64,000 nucleotides of DNA from Flavobacterium sp. KS-LB2 (GCF_036895565.1 NZ_CP145904.1:930001-994000); one strand, 5' to 3'; counted from the first letter of the stretch, positions 38,294-48,035 are shown. Numbers and translations are program-made. Notes: generated from the sequence alone by a model not told the origin.

Positions 38294-40141
38294 TTATTCA
38301 AAAGATTGTAGATTAACTAATTTATTATAAGTTCCATTCAACGCAATAAGCTCTTCGTGTTTTCCTTGCTCGACTATTTTCCCTTTTTGCATCACCACAA
38401 TCAAATCTGCTTTTTGAATGGTCGAAAGACGATGCGCAATTACAATAGAAGTTCTGTTTTGCATCATGTTTTCCAGCGCTACTTGAACGAATTTTTCGCT
38501 TTCGGTATCCAATGCTGATGTAGCTTCGTCCAGAATCATAATTGGAGGATTTTTTAGGACGGCTCTGGCAATTGATAGTCGTTGTTTTTGTCCGCCGGAA
38601 AGTTTGTTACCGCTATCCCCAATATTGGTATGGATTCCTAATGGTAAATCCTTTACAAATTCATAGGCATTCGCAATCTTCAATGCTTCAATAATTTCAT
38701 CATCCGTTGCGTCTATTTTTCCAAGAGAAATATTAGCTTTAATAGTGTCATTGAATAAAATACTGTCTTGCGTTACTAATCCCATTAAATCACGAAGCGA
38801 GTGTAGGTTCATGTCTTTGATATCAATTCCGTCAATGGCTATTGTCCCTTCATTGACATCATAAAAACGAGTCAGTAAATTGGCAATTGTACTTTTCCCG
38901 CTTCCGGATTGTCCAACAAGTGCAACTGTTTGCCCTTTTTTAACTTGAAGCGAAAAGTCTTTTAAAACGTTCTCGTCTTCGTATCTAAAATTAACATTCT
39001 GAATAAGGATACTGTCTTCAAAAGTTAATTTTTTAATTGCATTTTCACTATCGGTAATCTCATTTTTTACTTCTAAAACTTCAAAAACACGTTGAGCTGC
39101 CGCTAGTCCATTTTTTACAGAATACGAGGCTTTTGAGATTGCTTTTGCAGGAGTCAAAATATTGTATGCAAGCCCCATGTACGCTAGGAATTTAGCGCCA
39201 TCTAGTAATGCTTTCCCATTTGGTAAAGTATCAACGAGTACCATTTTTCCGCCAAACCATAACAATACACAAATGGTAATGATTCCTAAGAACTCACTTA
39301 ATGGTGTAGCTAGGTTATTTTTTTTACCGATGCTGTTTGATAATTTTAAAATTCGAGTAACGGAATCATTAAATTTTTGTTTAAAATTTGATTCGGCATT
39401 GTAACTTTTAACAACTTTTAGTCCCGATAAAGATTCTTCTACAATCGATATTAAATAGCCATTTTCATATTGAACTTTTTGGGATTTACTGCGAAGTGTT
39501 TTACCAATTTTTGATATTAGTAAACCTGAAAGCGGGATGAAAATAAAGACAAATAAGGTTAACTTAAAACTTATTGCAATCATACCAACAAGAGTAAATA
39601 CGATGGTCATAGGCTCCTTAACAATTAATTCTAAGATAGAAAAAAAAGAATTTTGAACCTCGTTTATATCACCTAACATTCGAGCCATAATATCCCCTTT
39701 TCTTTTTTCTGAATAGTAAGAAACAGGCAAGTTGATGATTTTATGGTACATTGAATTTCTTAAATCCTTTAACACGCCATTTTTTAAATGCATCAAGTGA
39801 TTGGAAGCTAAGTAATTGAATAAGTTTTTTAATAAGAACGTCACGCTTACTATCGCTATTACTAACAATAACGCAAATTCAGGACCATGCTCTTCAGTGA
39901 GTAATGTGATGTGATAATAGAGATATTCTTTTGAAAATTTGATGATGTCAAAAATAGATTCTAAAACCGGTTTCTCCATTATTTTTTCACTAGTACTAAA
40001 AAGGACATCCATCATTGGGATTAATGCAATAAAAGACAAAGTGCTAAACAATGCGTAAAGAATATTAAAGAGTACATTCCAAATCACATGAGAGCGATAT
40101 GGATTTGTGAAAGGAATAATTTTTTTGAAATTTGCGTCCAT
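38294..40141 (-). CDS. MsbA-like ABC transporter (membrane plus ATPase)
   Basis: A 615-residue ABC exporter half-transporter. Membrane domain with about six helices (20-345), then the ATPase domain: Walker A GQSGSGKST (about 410-418), Q-loop VTQDSILFND, signature LSGGQKQRLS, Walker B IMILDEATSALDTES and H-loop IVIAHRLSTI. The best comparison is the MsbA/lipid A or lipid exporter group. Neighbours are a phosphohexomutase and a glycosyltransferase on the same strand, which fits an envelope-precursor theme, although the order may be accidental. Confidence 0.9.
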   Translation of the reverse strand: MDANFKKIIPFTNPYRSHVIWNVLFNILYALFSTLSFIALIPMMDVLFSTSEKIMEKPVLESIFDIIKFSKEYLYYHITLLTEEHGPEFALLLVIAIVSVTFLLKNLFNYLASNHLMHLKNGVLKDLRNSMYHKIINLPVSYYSEKRKGDIMARMLGDINEVQNSFFSILELIVKEPMTIVFTLVGMIAISFKLTLFVFIFIPLSGLLISKIGKTLRSKSQKVQYENGYLISIVEESLSGLKVVKSYNAESNFKQKFNDSVTRILKLSNSIGKKNNLATPLSEFLGIITICVLLWFGGKMVLVDTLPNGKALLDGAKFLAYMGLAYNILTPAKAISKASYSVKNGLAAAQRVFEVLEVKNEITDSENAIKKLTFEDSILIQNVNFRYEDENVLKDFSLQVKKGQTVALVGQSGSGKSTIANLLTRFYDVNEGTIAIDGIDIKDMNLHSLRDLMGLVTQDSILFNDTIKANISLGKIDATDDEIIEALKIANAYEFVKDLPLGIHTNIGDSGNKLSGGQKQRLSIARAVLKNPPIMILDEATSALDTESEKFVQVALENMMQNRTSIVIAHRLSTIQKADLIVVMQKGKIVEQGKHEELIALNGTYNKLVNLQSFE

Positions 40142-40220
40142 TTAAGTTGTTTTTTTATCATCAAGACCCGATTAGTGCTGGACTTATCGGGTCTGTTTGA
40201 AAAATCAATTTTGTATTTAA

Positions 40221-41948
40221 TTAATTCAATTGCATTGAAGTAATAATATTTTTTATTTTCTTGTCTAAGATGCTTTCTACGTCGTTGAAATCTTCTACAG
40301 CATCTAGTTCCGTATTTACACTGATATAAAATTTTATTTTGGGCTCTGTTCCACTTGGTCTAGCACAAATTTTCGATCCATCTTCAGTGTAATAAATTAA
40401 TACATTCGATTTTGGAATTTCCATTGTAGATTCGGTTCCATCCAATAGGTTTTTAGCTATCGATGATTGATAATCTTCGACCATAACAACTCTTTGTCCG
40501 TTGATTTCTTTCAATGGATTTTCACGTAAATCAATCATCATCTGATTAATTTCCTGTAAACCATCCATTCCTTTTTTGGTCAATGAAACTAAATATTCTT
40601 TGTAAAAACCATTGTCAACATACAGTTGTAGTAATTCTTTGTACACAGTACTTCCTTTGGCTTTGGCTTGAGTTGCAACTTCGCAAATCAATAAAGTAGC
40701 TGCTACAGCGTCTTTATCTCGTACGGCATCGCCCACCATATATCCAAAACTTTCTTCGCCACCACCTATGAATTCCAGCTCTGGAAAATCCTTAATCATC
40801 TTGGCAATCCATTTAAAACCTGTCAAGCCCACTTTGCATTCTACACCGTAGTTTGTGGCTAATTCCATCATCATAGGAGTCGAAACAATCGTAGATCCCA
40901 CAAATTGTTTTCCATTAATTTTCCCTGCTTTTTTCCATTGTTCCAATAAAAAGGCAGTCATTAAAATCATCGTTTGATTTCCGTTAAGCAAAGTCATTTT
41001 GCCTTCATTATTTCTCACGGCAATTCCTAAACGGTCACAATCTGGGTCTGTCCCAATTACAATATCCGAATTGGTTTTATCTGCTAATGCCAATGCCATA
41101 GTCAATGCTTCGGGTTCTTCAGGATTTGGAGATTTAACAGTTGGGAAATCACCATTTGGAACTCTTTGTTCTTCCACAATATTTACATTAGGGTAGCCTG
41201 CTTGCGATAAAGTATCAGGAACTAATTTTATAGAAGTTCCGTGCAAAGAGGTGAAAACAATATTCAGCTCTTTTTTGGCTTCAGCCGAAGTGCCAAAACT
41301 CGCATTCTCAATAGTTGATTTGATAAAAGCTTCATCAACTTCTGAATCAATATAATGGATCAAGTCTTCATTGGCTGTAAACTTGATTTGATTGTAATTT
41401 AAATTTTCAATAACATTGATGATACCTTCATCTTCCGGCGGTACAATTTGTCCACCATCTTGCCAGTACACTTTGTATCCGTTATATTCTGGCGGGTTGT
41501 GTGAAGCTGTAAGCACAATTCCGCATTGACAACCTAAATGTTTCACCGCAAATGACAATTCTGGAGTAGGTCTCATATCCGAAAATAAGTATACCTCAAT
41601 TCCGTTTGCCGAGAAAACATCTGCAACTAATTTAGCTAAAGTATCACTATTATGACGGCAATCGTATGCAATAACGGCTTTCAATGGTTGATTAGGAAAT
41701 GCAGTATGCATATAATCCGAAAGACCTTGCGTACTTTTTCCCAGCGTATATTTATTAATGCGATTGTTTCCCACGCCCATAATACCACGCATTCCGCCTG
41801 TTCCAAATTCAAGATTTTTATAAAAACTCTCTTCTAGTTCTTTTGGAGATGTGGTCATCATTTCGGTAATCGCTTCCTGGGTAGCGGTATCAAATGTTGG
41901 TGTCAACCACTCATTTACTGCGTCTAAAATATTTTGTTTGATATCCAT
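40221..41948 (-). CDS. phospho-sugar mutase (phosphoglucomutase/phosphomannomutase type)
   Basis: A 575-residue alpha-D-phosphohexomutase. The active serine lies in [15 protein letters not shown] (about 145-160), the metal loop in [11 protein letters not shown] (about 301-311), the sugar loop in [10 protein letters not shown] (about 393-402) and the phosphate loop near the end in [16 protein letters not shown] (about 540-555). The set is complete, so it is active. Length and the N-terminal extension fit the PgcA/PGM2-like group acting on glucose-1-phosphate or similar sugars. The substrate cannot be fixed from sequence. A structured element lies upstream. Confidence 0.92.
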   Translation of the reverse strand: MDIKQNILDAVNEWLTPTFDTATQEAITEMMTTSPKELEESFYKNLEFGTGGMRGIMGVGNNRINKYTLGKSTQGLSDYMHTAFPNQPLKAVIAYDCRHNSDTLAKLVADVFSANGIEVYLFSDMRPTPELSFAVKHLGCQCGIVLTASHNPPEYNGYKVYWQDGGQIVPPEDEGIINVIENLNYNQIKFTANEDLIHYIDSEVDEAFIKSTIENASFGTSAEAKKELNIVFTSLHGTSIKLVPDTLSQAGYPNVNIVEEQRVPNGDFPTVKSPNPEEPEALTMALALADKTNSDIVIGTDPDCDRLGIAVRNNEGKMTLLNGNQTMILMTAFLLEQWKKAGKINGKQFVGSTIVSTPMMMELATNYGVECKVGLTGFKWIAKMIKDFPELEFIGGGEESFGYMVGDAVRDKDAVAATLLICEVATQAKAKGSTVYKELLQLYVDNGFYKEYLVSLTKKGMDGLQEINQMMIDLRENPLKEINGQRVVMVEDYQSSIAKNLLDGTESTMEIPKSNVLIYYTEDGSKICARPSGTEPKIKFYISVNTELDAVEDFNDVESILDKKIKNIITSMQLN

Positions 41949-42000
41949 GCTATATGTTTTTTAGTTTCTAAATTCGAGATTTAAATTCAATTGTTTTTTT

Positions 42001-42090
42001 AGGAGCTTAATCCTGCTATGCGTTGCAATCTTTTATCTCGTTAAAAAAACGAGATAAAAGGATTTTCACTACTATCAGGGCTAGTTGCGT
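42001..42090. ncRNA. structured non-coding element, possible Flavo-1-like RNA
   Basis: A compact fold can be drawn. A long inner hairpin pairs CTTTTATCTCGTT with AACGAGATAAAAG (about 42030-42042 with 42048-42060). Outside it, AGC and CCTG (42004-42006, 42012-42015) pair with CAGG and GCT (42076-42082). I recall similar dispersed sequences with a central variable hairpin flanked by AGGAGC...CCTGC and ATCAGGGCTAG in other flavobacterial genomes. It could belong to a known RNA class such as Flavo-1, or be a mobile repeat. It lies between the glycosyltransferase stop and the phosphohexomutase start. Orientation is undecided. Confidence 0.5.
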
Positions 42091-42117
42091 ATCCCGGAAA
42101 ATTAATTTTACTCTAAA

Positions 42118-43077
42118 TTATAAAAAATTAACTTCTCTAGACACTTTATAACGCTCTTCATTATTTTTTGTTCGTAAAATAATCTCACCTAGAAATCCGG
42201 CCAAAAATAATTGTGTTCCTAAAACCATTGTGGTTAATGCAATATAAAACCAAGGATTATTTGTAACCAGACTGTAACGCATGTCATTATACATGTGGTA
42301 CAGTTTTGAAACGCCAATATATCCGGCAAGCATAAAACCAATGATAAACATGAACGATCCCATGGCACCAAAAAGGTGCATTGGTCTTTTTCCAAAACGA
42401 GAAAGAAACCAAATGGTAATTAAATCCAAGAATCCATTAATAAAACGTTCCATCCCAAATTTAGTTTCGCCATATTTTCTGGCTTGATGTTGTACTACTT
42501 TTTCACCAATTTTTCCAAAACCGGCATTTTTTGCCAAAACGGGAATGTAGCGGTGCATTTCACCTGAAACCTCAATGTTTTTCACCACAACATTTTTGTA
42601 GGCTTTTAATCCACAGTTGAAATCATTCAATTCTACGCCTGATGTTTTTCTTGCTGCCCAATTGAATAATTTCGAAGGCAGGTTTTTTGCCACTACGGAG
42701 TCGTAGCGTTTCTTTTTCCATCCAGAAACTAAATCGTATTTACCATTGATAATCATATCGTATAACCCAGGGATTTCCTCGGGACTATCTTGCAAGTCAG
42801 CATCCATAGTAATAATGACATCACCTTGCGCTTTTGCAAAACCAGCATGCAGTGCCTGTGATTTTCCAAAATTTTTCATAAAGCGAATCCCTTTTACATG
42901 TAGGTTTGAATTTGCAAATCCTTCGATAATTGTCCATGAATTATCTGTACTTCCATCATCTAGAAAAATGATTTCGTAGGTATAATTATGAGATTGCATC
43001 ACTTTGATGATCCAATTGTAGAGTTCATTAAGCGATTCCTCTTCATTAAGAAGCGGTATTAGTATAGATAAATTCAT
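42118..43077 (-). CDS. family 2 glycosyltransferase with two C-terminal helices
   Basis: A 319-residue membrane-associated glycosyltransferase of the DPM1/ArnC-like group. GT-A marks are SILIPLLNEEESL, LDDGSTDNS and the metal-binding MDADLQDSPEEIP. Two strong membrane helices (about 235-260 and 275-300) follow, with a short basic tail. Such enzymes transfer sugars from nucleotide donors to polyprenyl phosphate. The gene starts six bases after the DUF4199 stop, so the two genes are co-transcribed. Confidence 0.9.
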   Translation of the reverse strand: MNLSILIPLLNEEESLNELYNWIIKVMQSHNYTYEIIFLDDGSTDNSWTIIEGFANSNLHVKGIRFMKNFGKSQALHAGFAKAQGDVIITMDADLQDSPEEIPGLYDMIINGKYDLVSGWKKKRYDSVVAKNLPSKLFNWAARKTSGVELNDFNCGLKAYKNVVVKNIEVSGEMHRYIPVLAKNAGFGKIGEKVVQHQARKYGETKFGMERFINGFLDLITIWFLSRFGKRPMHLFGAMGSFMFIIGFMLAGYIGVSKLYHMYNDMRYSLVTNNPWFYIALTTMVLGTQLFLAGFLGEIILRTKNNEERYKVSREVNFL

Positions 43078-43083
43078 TAATTT

Positions 43084-43614
43084 TTATTCTTGTGTAGATT
43101 TGCTTTTAAAGAATGCTGCCAAAATTAATCCGAAAATAGAGCTGAAAACAATACTAAAAATAGATCCTTTTAATAGTTCTAACGTTGAGTAAGGGTTGTT
43201 TTCTTTTAATTTGTCTATAGCCTCGTTAATAGCTGATGCAGGTGTGCCAAATTTTTGCATCATATTTACAGTGTACTTAATCATTAATTCATTTAAAGTA
43301 TCTTTGGCAGAAGGATCAATAAAATTGAACAAAAGAACATTAAAAAGAGTAGAAATTAAAATGCCTATTAGTGTTGCTATGAAGTACGTTGTAAAAGCAT
43401 CTTTGAAAGAAAAAACACCGTTCAGCTCTTTTTTCGTTTTTGAAAGCAAAACAATCCCTAATATAAGGTATGTCAAAATGCTTAAAACTCCAATCCACCA
43501 GGAAGTAAACAAATTTAAATCAATAGCGTATATTGTTGATGTAATTAATGCAGAAACAATTCCTATTGTTACTCCAAAGGTTATTCCATTCTTTTTAATA
43601 ATTTCGTTGATCAT
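43084..43614 (-). CDS. DUF4199 membrane protein
   Basis: A 176-residue inner-membrane protein with four predicted membrane segments (about 10-28, 34-55, 70-95, 145-168), family DUF4199. No catalytic motif is seen. A TATATTTG -7 box (43640-43647) lies 25 bases upstream. Its stop is six bases before the glycosyltransferase start; coupling with that enzyme suggests an envelope role, which is inference. Confidence 0.85.
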   Translation of the reverse strand: MINEIIKKNGITFGVTIGIVSALITSTIYAIDLNLFTSWWIGVLSILTYLILGIVLLSKTKKELNGVFSFKDAFTTYFIATLIGILISTLFNVLLFNFIDPSAKDTLNELMIKYTVNMMQKFGTPASAINEAIDKLKENNPYSTLELLKGSIFSIVFSSIFGLILAAFFKSKSTQE

Positions 43615-43639
43615 TTGTGGTTGTTTTAGAATTAATCCA

Positions 43640-43647
43640 CAAATATA
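43640..43647 (-). promoter_or_regulatory. -7 box (TATATTTG) for the DUF4199-glycosyltransferase pair
   Basis: Perfect TAnnTTTG on the minus strand, 25 bases upstream of ATG 43614. No clear TTG partner. Confidence 0.5.
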
Positions 43648-43714
43648 ACAATTCCCAATATATTCGGAGCTAAAAATTGGTTTTTACGATTATATAAAAA
43701 AAGTGTTGCAAAGA

Positions 43715-43744
43715 TTTGTTTATTGAAAAATTAGTGTAAATTTG
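43715..43744 (+). promoter_or_regulatory. Bacteroidota promoter of rpmE2
   Basis: TTTG (43715-43718), an 18-base spacer and TAAATTTG (43737-43744) form a complete match. The start codon is at 43857, so the message has a leader of about 105 bases. Confidence 0.75.
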
Positions 43745-43856
43745 CAGACTCAAAATAATAGTGTAAAACAAAAAGTTATAAGGAGTTTATACCTTTTCTG
43801 TTAGAAGAAAAGCTTCAAGACTAATTATAATCAACAAATAAAAAAAGATTAACAAG
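43745..43856 (+). promoter_or_regulatory. long 5' leader of rpmE2, possible autoregulatory RNA
   Basis: The leader contains a potential hairpin around CTTTTCTGTTAGAAGAAAAG (43794-43813) and an A-rich stretch before the ATG. L31 genes in several bacterial groups have protein-binding leaders that repress translation; whether this leader belongs to such a class is not shown. Confidence 0.35.
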
Positions 43857-44108
43857 ATGAAAAAAGGAATTCACCCAGAAAATTACAGATTAGTTGCATT
43901 TAAAGACATGTCAAATGACGAAGTTTTTATCACTAAATCTACTGCAGATACAAGAGAAACATTAACAGTTGACGGTGTTGAATACCCAGTTGTAAAAATG
44001 GAGATCTCTAGAACTTCTCACCCTTTTTACACAGGTAAATCTAAACTTATTGACACTGCAGGACGTATCGATAAATTCAAAACTAAATACGCTAAACACG
44101 TTAAATAA
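43857..44108 (+). CDS. rpmE2: 50S ribosomal protein L31, type B (zinc-free)
   Basis: An 83-residue large-subunit protein. Start MKKGIHPENYRLVAFKDMSN, then SHPFYTGKSKLIDTAGRIDKF are type B marks. It has no CxxC zinc-binding cysteines, so it is the C-minus form. It has a strong promoter, a long leader and a terminator (44134-44161), consistent with a single-gene, highly expressed message. Confidence 0.95.
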   Translation: MKKGIHPENYRLVAFKDMSNDEVFITKSTADTRETLTVDGVEYPVVKMEISRTSHPFYTGKSKLIDTAGRIDKFKTKYAKHVK

Positions 44109-44133
44109 TTTTAACTTGCTTATATTTATATCA

Positions 44134-44161
44134 AAGCCTTTCTTTTTGGAAGGCTTTTTTT
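44134..44161 (+). terminator. terminator after rpmE2
   Basis: AAGCCTT/AAGGCTT with a 9-base loop containing additional T-G pairing, followed by seven T. Confidence 0.8.
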
Positions 44162-44175
44162 ATTTGAAAACTTTG

Positions 44176-44183
44176 TAACTTTG
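44176..44183 (+). promoter_or_regulatory. -7 box (TAACTTTG) for the GlmU-like gene
   Basis: Perfect TAnnTTTG, 78 bases upstream of ATG 44262. No TTG at the usual distance. Confidence 0.45.
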
Positions 44184-44261
44184 AAATCAATATTTAAAAA
44201 GGATGCTTGTTAGAATTAATTTTTAATCAACAAATAACCAAATTAACAAATAAACAATTTT

Positions 44262-45437
44262 ATGAATTATATACTTTTTGACGGGCCATCCAGAAACGCC
44301 TTATTACCTTTTACATTCACTCGTCCAGTTGCGGATATCCTTATTGGAATCATGACGATTCGTCAAAAATGGGAAATGCGTTTGGGTTCTACGACAACCA
44401 CATTGACAGAGGAATATCTATCAGAAAAATTTCCAATGGTTGAATTAGAAGAAAATGTAATGATAAATGCTTCCTTTCTTCCGAATGATGTATTAGCCGA
44501 AATGGTTAGTAATCTGGAACCCAATCAAGCTATTTTTAAAGGAGAGGAAGTGATTGCTTTTTATACCAATGAAGAACAGGAAGAAGTAGATTTTGATTCC
44601 TATGAAATTATAGAATACGAAGAAGAGTGTATTACGGTAAAAAATACTTGGGATATTTTTTCTAAAAATGATGCTGCGATACGAGAGGATTTTGAATACC
44701 TAACCGAGGATAGAAAATCACAGCCAATCCCCAAAAGTGTCAATGTCATTGCACCTGAAAACATATTTATAGAAGAAGGGGCAAAGTTAGAATTTGTTAC
44801 TTTAAATGCTTCTGCAGGTCCTATATATATTGGTAAAGATTCAGAAATCATGGAAGGATCCGTAATTAGAGGGCCTTTTGTCTTGTGCGAAAATGCACAA
44901 GTAAAAATGGCTTCAAAAGTATATGGTGCTACAACAGTTGGTCCTTATTCCAGAATTGGTGGTGAAGTAAAAAACGTAGTGCTTTTTGCATATTCAAATA
45001 AAGGACATGATGGATTTTTAGGAGATTCTGTTCTTGGCGAATGGTGTAATATAGGAGCCGACAGTAATAATTCTAATCTAAAGAATAATTACGAAGAAGT
45101 AAAATTATGGAGTTATGAAACGGAAGGTTTTGCTAAAACTGGACTTCAGTTTTGTGGATTGATGATGGGAGACCACAGCAAGTGCGGGATTAACACGATG
45201 TTCAATACAGGGACGGTCGTGGGAGTGAGTGCTAATATTTTTGGCAGTGGATTTCCTCGCAATTTTGTACCTAGTTTTTCTTGGGGTGGTGCTTCGGGTT
45301 TTACCACGTATATAACAAAAAAAGCTTTTGAAACGGCTCGATTAGTAATGAGTCGCAGAAATGTGGAATTTGATGAAAGAGAAGCCGCAATTCTAGAACA
45401 TGTTTTTGAAGAATCAAAAAAGTGGAGAAAAGAGTAG
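44262..45437 (+). CDS. GlmU-family sugar nucleotidyltransferase-like protein
   Basis: A 391-residue protein with a nucleotidyltransferase-like N-terminus (ILFDGPSRNALLPFTFTRPVADIL) and a C-terminal left-handed beta-helix (about 175-365; repeats such as IYIGKDSEIMEGSVIRGPF). The classic GlmU pyrophosphorylase motif LAAGxGTRMxS is missing, so the N-domain may have another substrate or be inactive. Bacteroidota members are called GlmU-family; the exact reaction is unsettled. It stands alone with its own -7 box and a strong terminator. Confidence 0.85.
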   Translation: MNYILFDGPSRNALLPFTFTRPVADILIGIMTIRQKWEMRLGSTTTTLTEEYLSEKFPMVELEENVMINASFLPNDVLAEMVSNLEPNQAIFKGEEVIAFYTNEEQEEVDFDSYEIIEYEEECITVKNTWDIFSKNDAAIREDFEYLTEDRKSQPIPKSVNVIAPENIFIEEGAKLEFVTLNASAGPIYIGKDSEIMEGSVIRGPFVLCENAQVKMASKVYGATTVGPYSRIGGEVKNVVLFAYSNKGHDGFLGDSVLGEWCNIGADSNNSNLKNNYEEVKLWSYETEGFAKTGLQFCGLMMGDHSKCGINTMFNTGTVVGVSANIFGSGFPRNFVPSFSWGGASGFTTYITKKAFETARLVMSRRNVEFDEREAAILEHVFEESKKWRKE

Positions 45438-45452
45438 TTTCTTATTTCAGAT

Positions 45453-45490
45453 AAAACAAAAAAGCCTCTATCAAGAGGCTTTTTTGTTTT
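45453..45490. terminator. bidirectional terminator with 16-bp stem
   Basis: AAAACAAAAAAGCCTC (45453-45468) pairs perfectly with GAGGCTTTTTTGTTTT (45475-45490) around a 6-base loop. It separates two convergent genes. Confidence 0.85.
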
Positions 45491-45500
45491 AAGTTAACCT

Positions 45501-46034
45501 TTATTGATAGGCATAAATAAGCGAACCATTTTTTATCAAGTTAATCAAGGTATTGGCATTGTTATCTGGAACAGAAAAACAGCCCCAACTGAATTTGCTA
45601 AACATTTTCTTTGATGAATGCACCACAATGTTTCTTTTTAAAGCATTCGAGTTTTTGTCGTTTTCTAACCCATCTAATCGTAAAGAATATCCCCACATGC
45701 CTTGATACGTCTGTAAGGTTAGATAGCATCCTAATGAAGTAGCTTTGCTTCCTTCAATATTGCTAAATGAGCTGGGAGTTAATCCAGTTCCTGAGCCTGA
45801 ACCATGATCAACATTACTAGTTAAAAGTATTGTATTGTTTTTTAAATCAATAACATAAAGTCTTGCTTCATTGATTGGTTTTGAAAAATCGATTAGCGTA
45901 ATAATATTTTTATTTTTGGCTTTAAAGCCCCATTTTGTTTGTACTTCACAAGCTTTTTGTACAATTTCATCATTGCTTTGGGCTGTGATAAAATGGAAAG
46001 AACATAAGAGTAAAAGCGTTATAATTTTTTTCAT
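45501..46034 (-). CDS. murein L,D-transpeptidase-like protein (YkuD_2)
   Basis: A 177-residue secreted protein. Signal peptide about 1-18 (ending ITAQ), followed by a YkuD-like catalytic domain: RLYVIDLKNNTILLT, the His of NIVVHSSKKM and the active Cys in FSWGCFSVPD (about 151-160). L,D-transpeptidases make 3-3 peptidoglycan links or attach lipoproteins; the YkuD_2 group is less studied. It ends at the bidirectional terminator. No clear promoter box upstream. Confidence 0.85.
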   Translation of the reverse strand: MKKIITLLLLCSFHFITAQSNDEIVQKACEVQTKWGFKAKNKNIITLIDFSKPINEARLYVIDLKNNTILLTSNVDHGSGSGTGLTPSSFSNIEGSKATSLGCYLTLQTYQGMWGYSLRLDGLENDKNSNALKRNIVVHSSKKMFSKFSWGCFSVPDNNANTLINLIKNGSLIYAYQ

Positions 46035-46371
46035 GATCTAGTTTTTAAATTTTCATTTAACCTATTAAGACTAGGTTTTCGGTTGCTGCATTGATTTTAT
46101 TTTCTATATCATTTCCCTTTTTTACATTATTTAAACAAGGATTACTATTTTGATAATGATTTAGGTAGTTGTTGTTTTTAAGTTTTTTAATGTTTCTGAT
46201 TCGTATTTATATAAATTGTTAAACGTCTAGTTATCAAATGCAAAACTATAAAAAAATAGTATTATTGTGTGCGATTTGTTTTTTATATTTCAATTGTCCA
46301 ATTCCTGAATTAATCTATCTTTGCACTTTTAAAATCTGATAATTTAATTGTCTAAAAATCTTATAATCTAA
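46035..46371. other. divergent intergenic region
   Basis: 337 bases between divergent genes. It holds the full promoter at 46294-46323 for the ABC-F gene. For the L,D-transpeptidase gene no TAnnTTTG match was found. The middle (46100-46280) is AT-rich without an open frame, repeat or clear hairpin. Confidence 0.5.
46294..46323 (+). promoter_or_regulatory. Bacteroidota promoter of the ABC-F gene
   Basis: TTG (46294-46296), a 19-base spacer and TATCTTTG (46316-46323), 48 bases upstream of ATG 46372. Confidence 0.7.
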
Positions 46372-48006
46372 ATGATTACAGTTAACGATATTTCTGTGCA
46401 GTTTGGTGGCACAACACTTTTTAGTGATGTTTCTTTTGCAATAAATGAAAATGATAAAATTGCCCTAATGGGTAAAAATGGAGCAGGAAAATCGACGCTG
46501 CTTAAAATTATTGCAGGTCAAAGTAAACCTTCAACTGGTAATATTTCGGCACCAAAAGATGCTGTCGTGGCTTATTTGCCTCAGCATTTATTAACCACAG
46601 ATGGTGCAACAGTGATGGAAGAAACTTCTAAAGCATTTGGAGAAGTGTTTGCTATGAAAGCGGAAATCGATGCAATCAATGAGCAATTGACAATTCGTAC
46701 GGATTATGAAAGTGATGCATACATGAAATTAATCGAACGGGTTTCGGACTTGAGTGAGAAATTTTATGCGATTGAAGAAATCAACTATGAAGCTGAAGTA
46801 GAAAAAATATTAGTTGGTTTGGGTTTTGAACGAGAAGATTTTAATCGTCAAACATCTGAGTTTTCAGGAGGATGGAGAATGCGAATTGAATTAGCTAAAA
46901 TCCTTTTGCAAAAACCAGACTTAATTTTACTGGATGAGCCAACCAATCATATGGATATAGAAAGTATTCAGTGGTTAGAGGATTTCTTAATCAATCAAGC
47001 AAAAGCTGTTGTGGTTATATCACACGATAGAGCTTTTGTAGATAATATTACGAATCGTACTATTGAAGTTACAATGGGACGTATTTATGATTACAAAGCC
47101 AAATATTCTCATTATTTGGAACTTAGAAAAGACAGACGCGTGCATCAGCAAAAAGCGTATGACGAGCAACAGCGCATGATTGCTGATAATAGAACTTTTA
47201 TCGATCGTTTTAAAGGAACATTTTCTAAAACCGATGCCGTGCAATCCCGTGTTAAGATGCTTGAGAAGCTTGTTATTGTTCAAGTAGATGAGGTAGATAC
47301 TTCGGCTTTGAAATTAAAGTTTCCGCCAGCTGCGCGCTCTGGACAATATCCTGTGATTGTAAAGGATTTATCGAAATCATACGGAGATCATGTTGTTTTT
47401 AAAGACGCTAATATCGTTATTGAAAGAGGCCAAAAAGTAGCTTTCGTAGGAAAAAATGGAGAAGGAAAATCGACGATGATCAAGGCCATTATGAAAGAAA
47501 TTGGTATTGATGGTGGAAGTTTAGAAATTGGGCATAATGCTCAAATTGGTTATTTTGCCCAAAATCAAGCGGCATTATTAGACGAAAATGCTACTATATT
47601 TGAAACCATTGACGATATTGCCGTGGGTGATGTTCGAACTAAAATCAAAGATATCTTGGGTGCTTTTATGTTCCAAGGGGATGATGTGACTAAGAAAGTA
47701 AAAGTGCTTTCCGGTGGTGAAAAAACGCGTTTGGCTATGATTAAATTATTGTTGGAACCAGTTAATTTATTGATTCTGGATGAGCCTTCAAATCACTTAG
47801 ACATGAAAACCAAAGACATTATCAAAGATGCCTTGCGTGACTTTGACGGAACATTAATATTAGTTTCGCACGATAGGGATTTCTTAGACGGATTAGCAAC
47901 TAAAGTTTTTGAATTTGGAAACAAAAGAGTAGTCGAGCATTTTGAAGATATTACTGGTTTCTTAGCGAATAAGAAAATGGACAGCATGCGTGAGATAGAA
48001 AAATAG
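46372..48006 (+). CDS. ABC-F ATPase (ribosome-associated, Uup/YbiT-like)
   Basis: A 544-residue soluble protein with two ABC ATPase domains and no membrane segment. Walker A: GKNGAGKST (about 35-43) and GKNGEGKST (about 362-370). Signatures: SGGWRMR and SGGEKTR. Walker B: LILLDEPTNHMD and LLILDEPSNHLD. The linker (about 240-300) has the charged arm of ABC-F proteins, which act on ribosomes to aid translation or protect from antibiotics. Compared with the subgroup, the length and DYKAKYSHYLELRKDRR segment suggest a housekeeping YbiT-like member, not a resistance type, but this is inferred. Confidence 0.9.
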   Translation: MITVNDISVQFGGTTLFSDVSFAINENDKIALMGKNGAGKSTLLKIIAGQSKPSTGNISAPKDAVVAYLPQHLLTTDGATVMEETSKAFGEVFAMKAEIDAINEQLTIRTDYESDAYMKLIERVSDLSEKFYAIEEINYEAEVEKILVGLGFEREDFNRQTSEFSGGWRMRIELAKILLQKPDLILLDEPTNHMDIESIQWLEDFLINQAKAVVVISHDRAFVDNITNRTIEVTMGRIYDYKAKYSHYLELRKDRRVHQQKAYDEQQRMIADNRTFIDRFKGTFSKTDAVQSRVKMLEKLVIVQVDEVDTSALKLKFPPAARSGQYPVIVKDLSKSYGDHVVFKDANIVIERGQKVAFVGKNGEGKSTMIKAIMKEIGIDGGSLEIGHNAQIGYFAQNQAALLDENATIFETIDDIAVGDVRTKIKDILGAFMFQGDDVTKKVKVLSGGEKTRLAMIKLLLEPVNLLILDEPSNHLDMKTKDIIKDALRDFDGTLILVSHDRDFLDGLATKVFEFGNKRVVEHFEDITGFLANKKMDSMREIEK

Positions 48007-48035
48007 TCTTTTTTTTAAATTACTTATAGTTACTT

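Noticed and set aside
43196..43648. 150-codon plus-strand frame opposite the DUF4199 gene
   Set aside because: The minus-strand frame has a known family, membrane segments and tight coupling to the glycosyltransferase; this frame has none.
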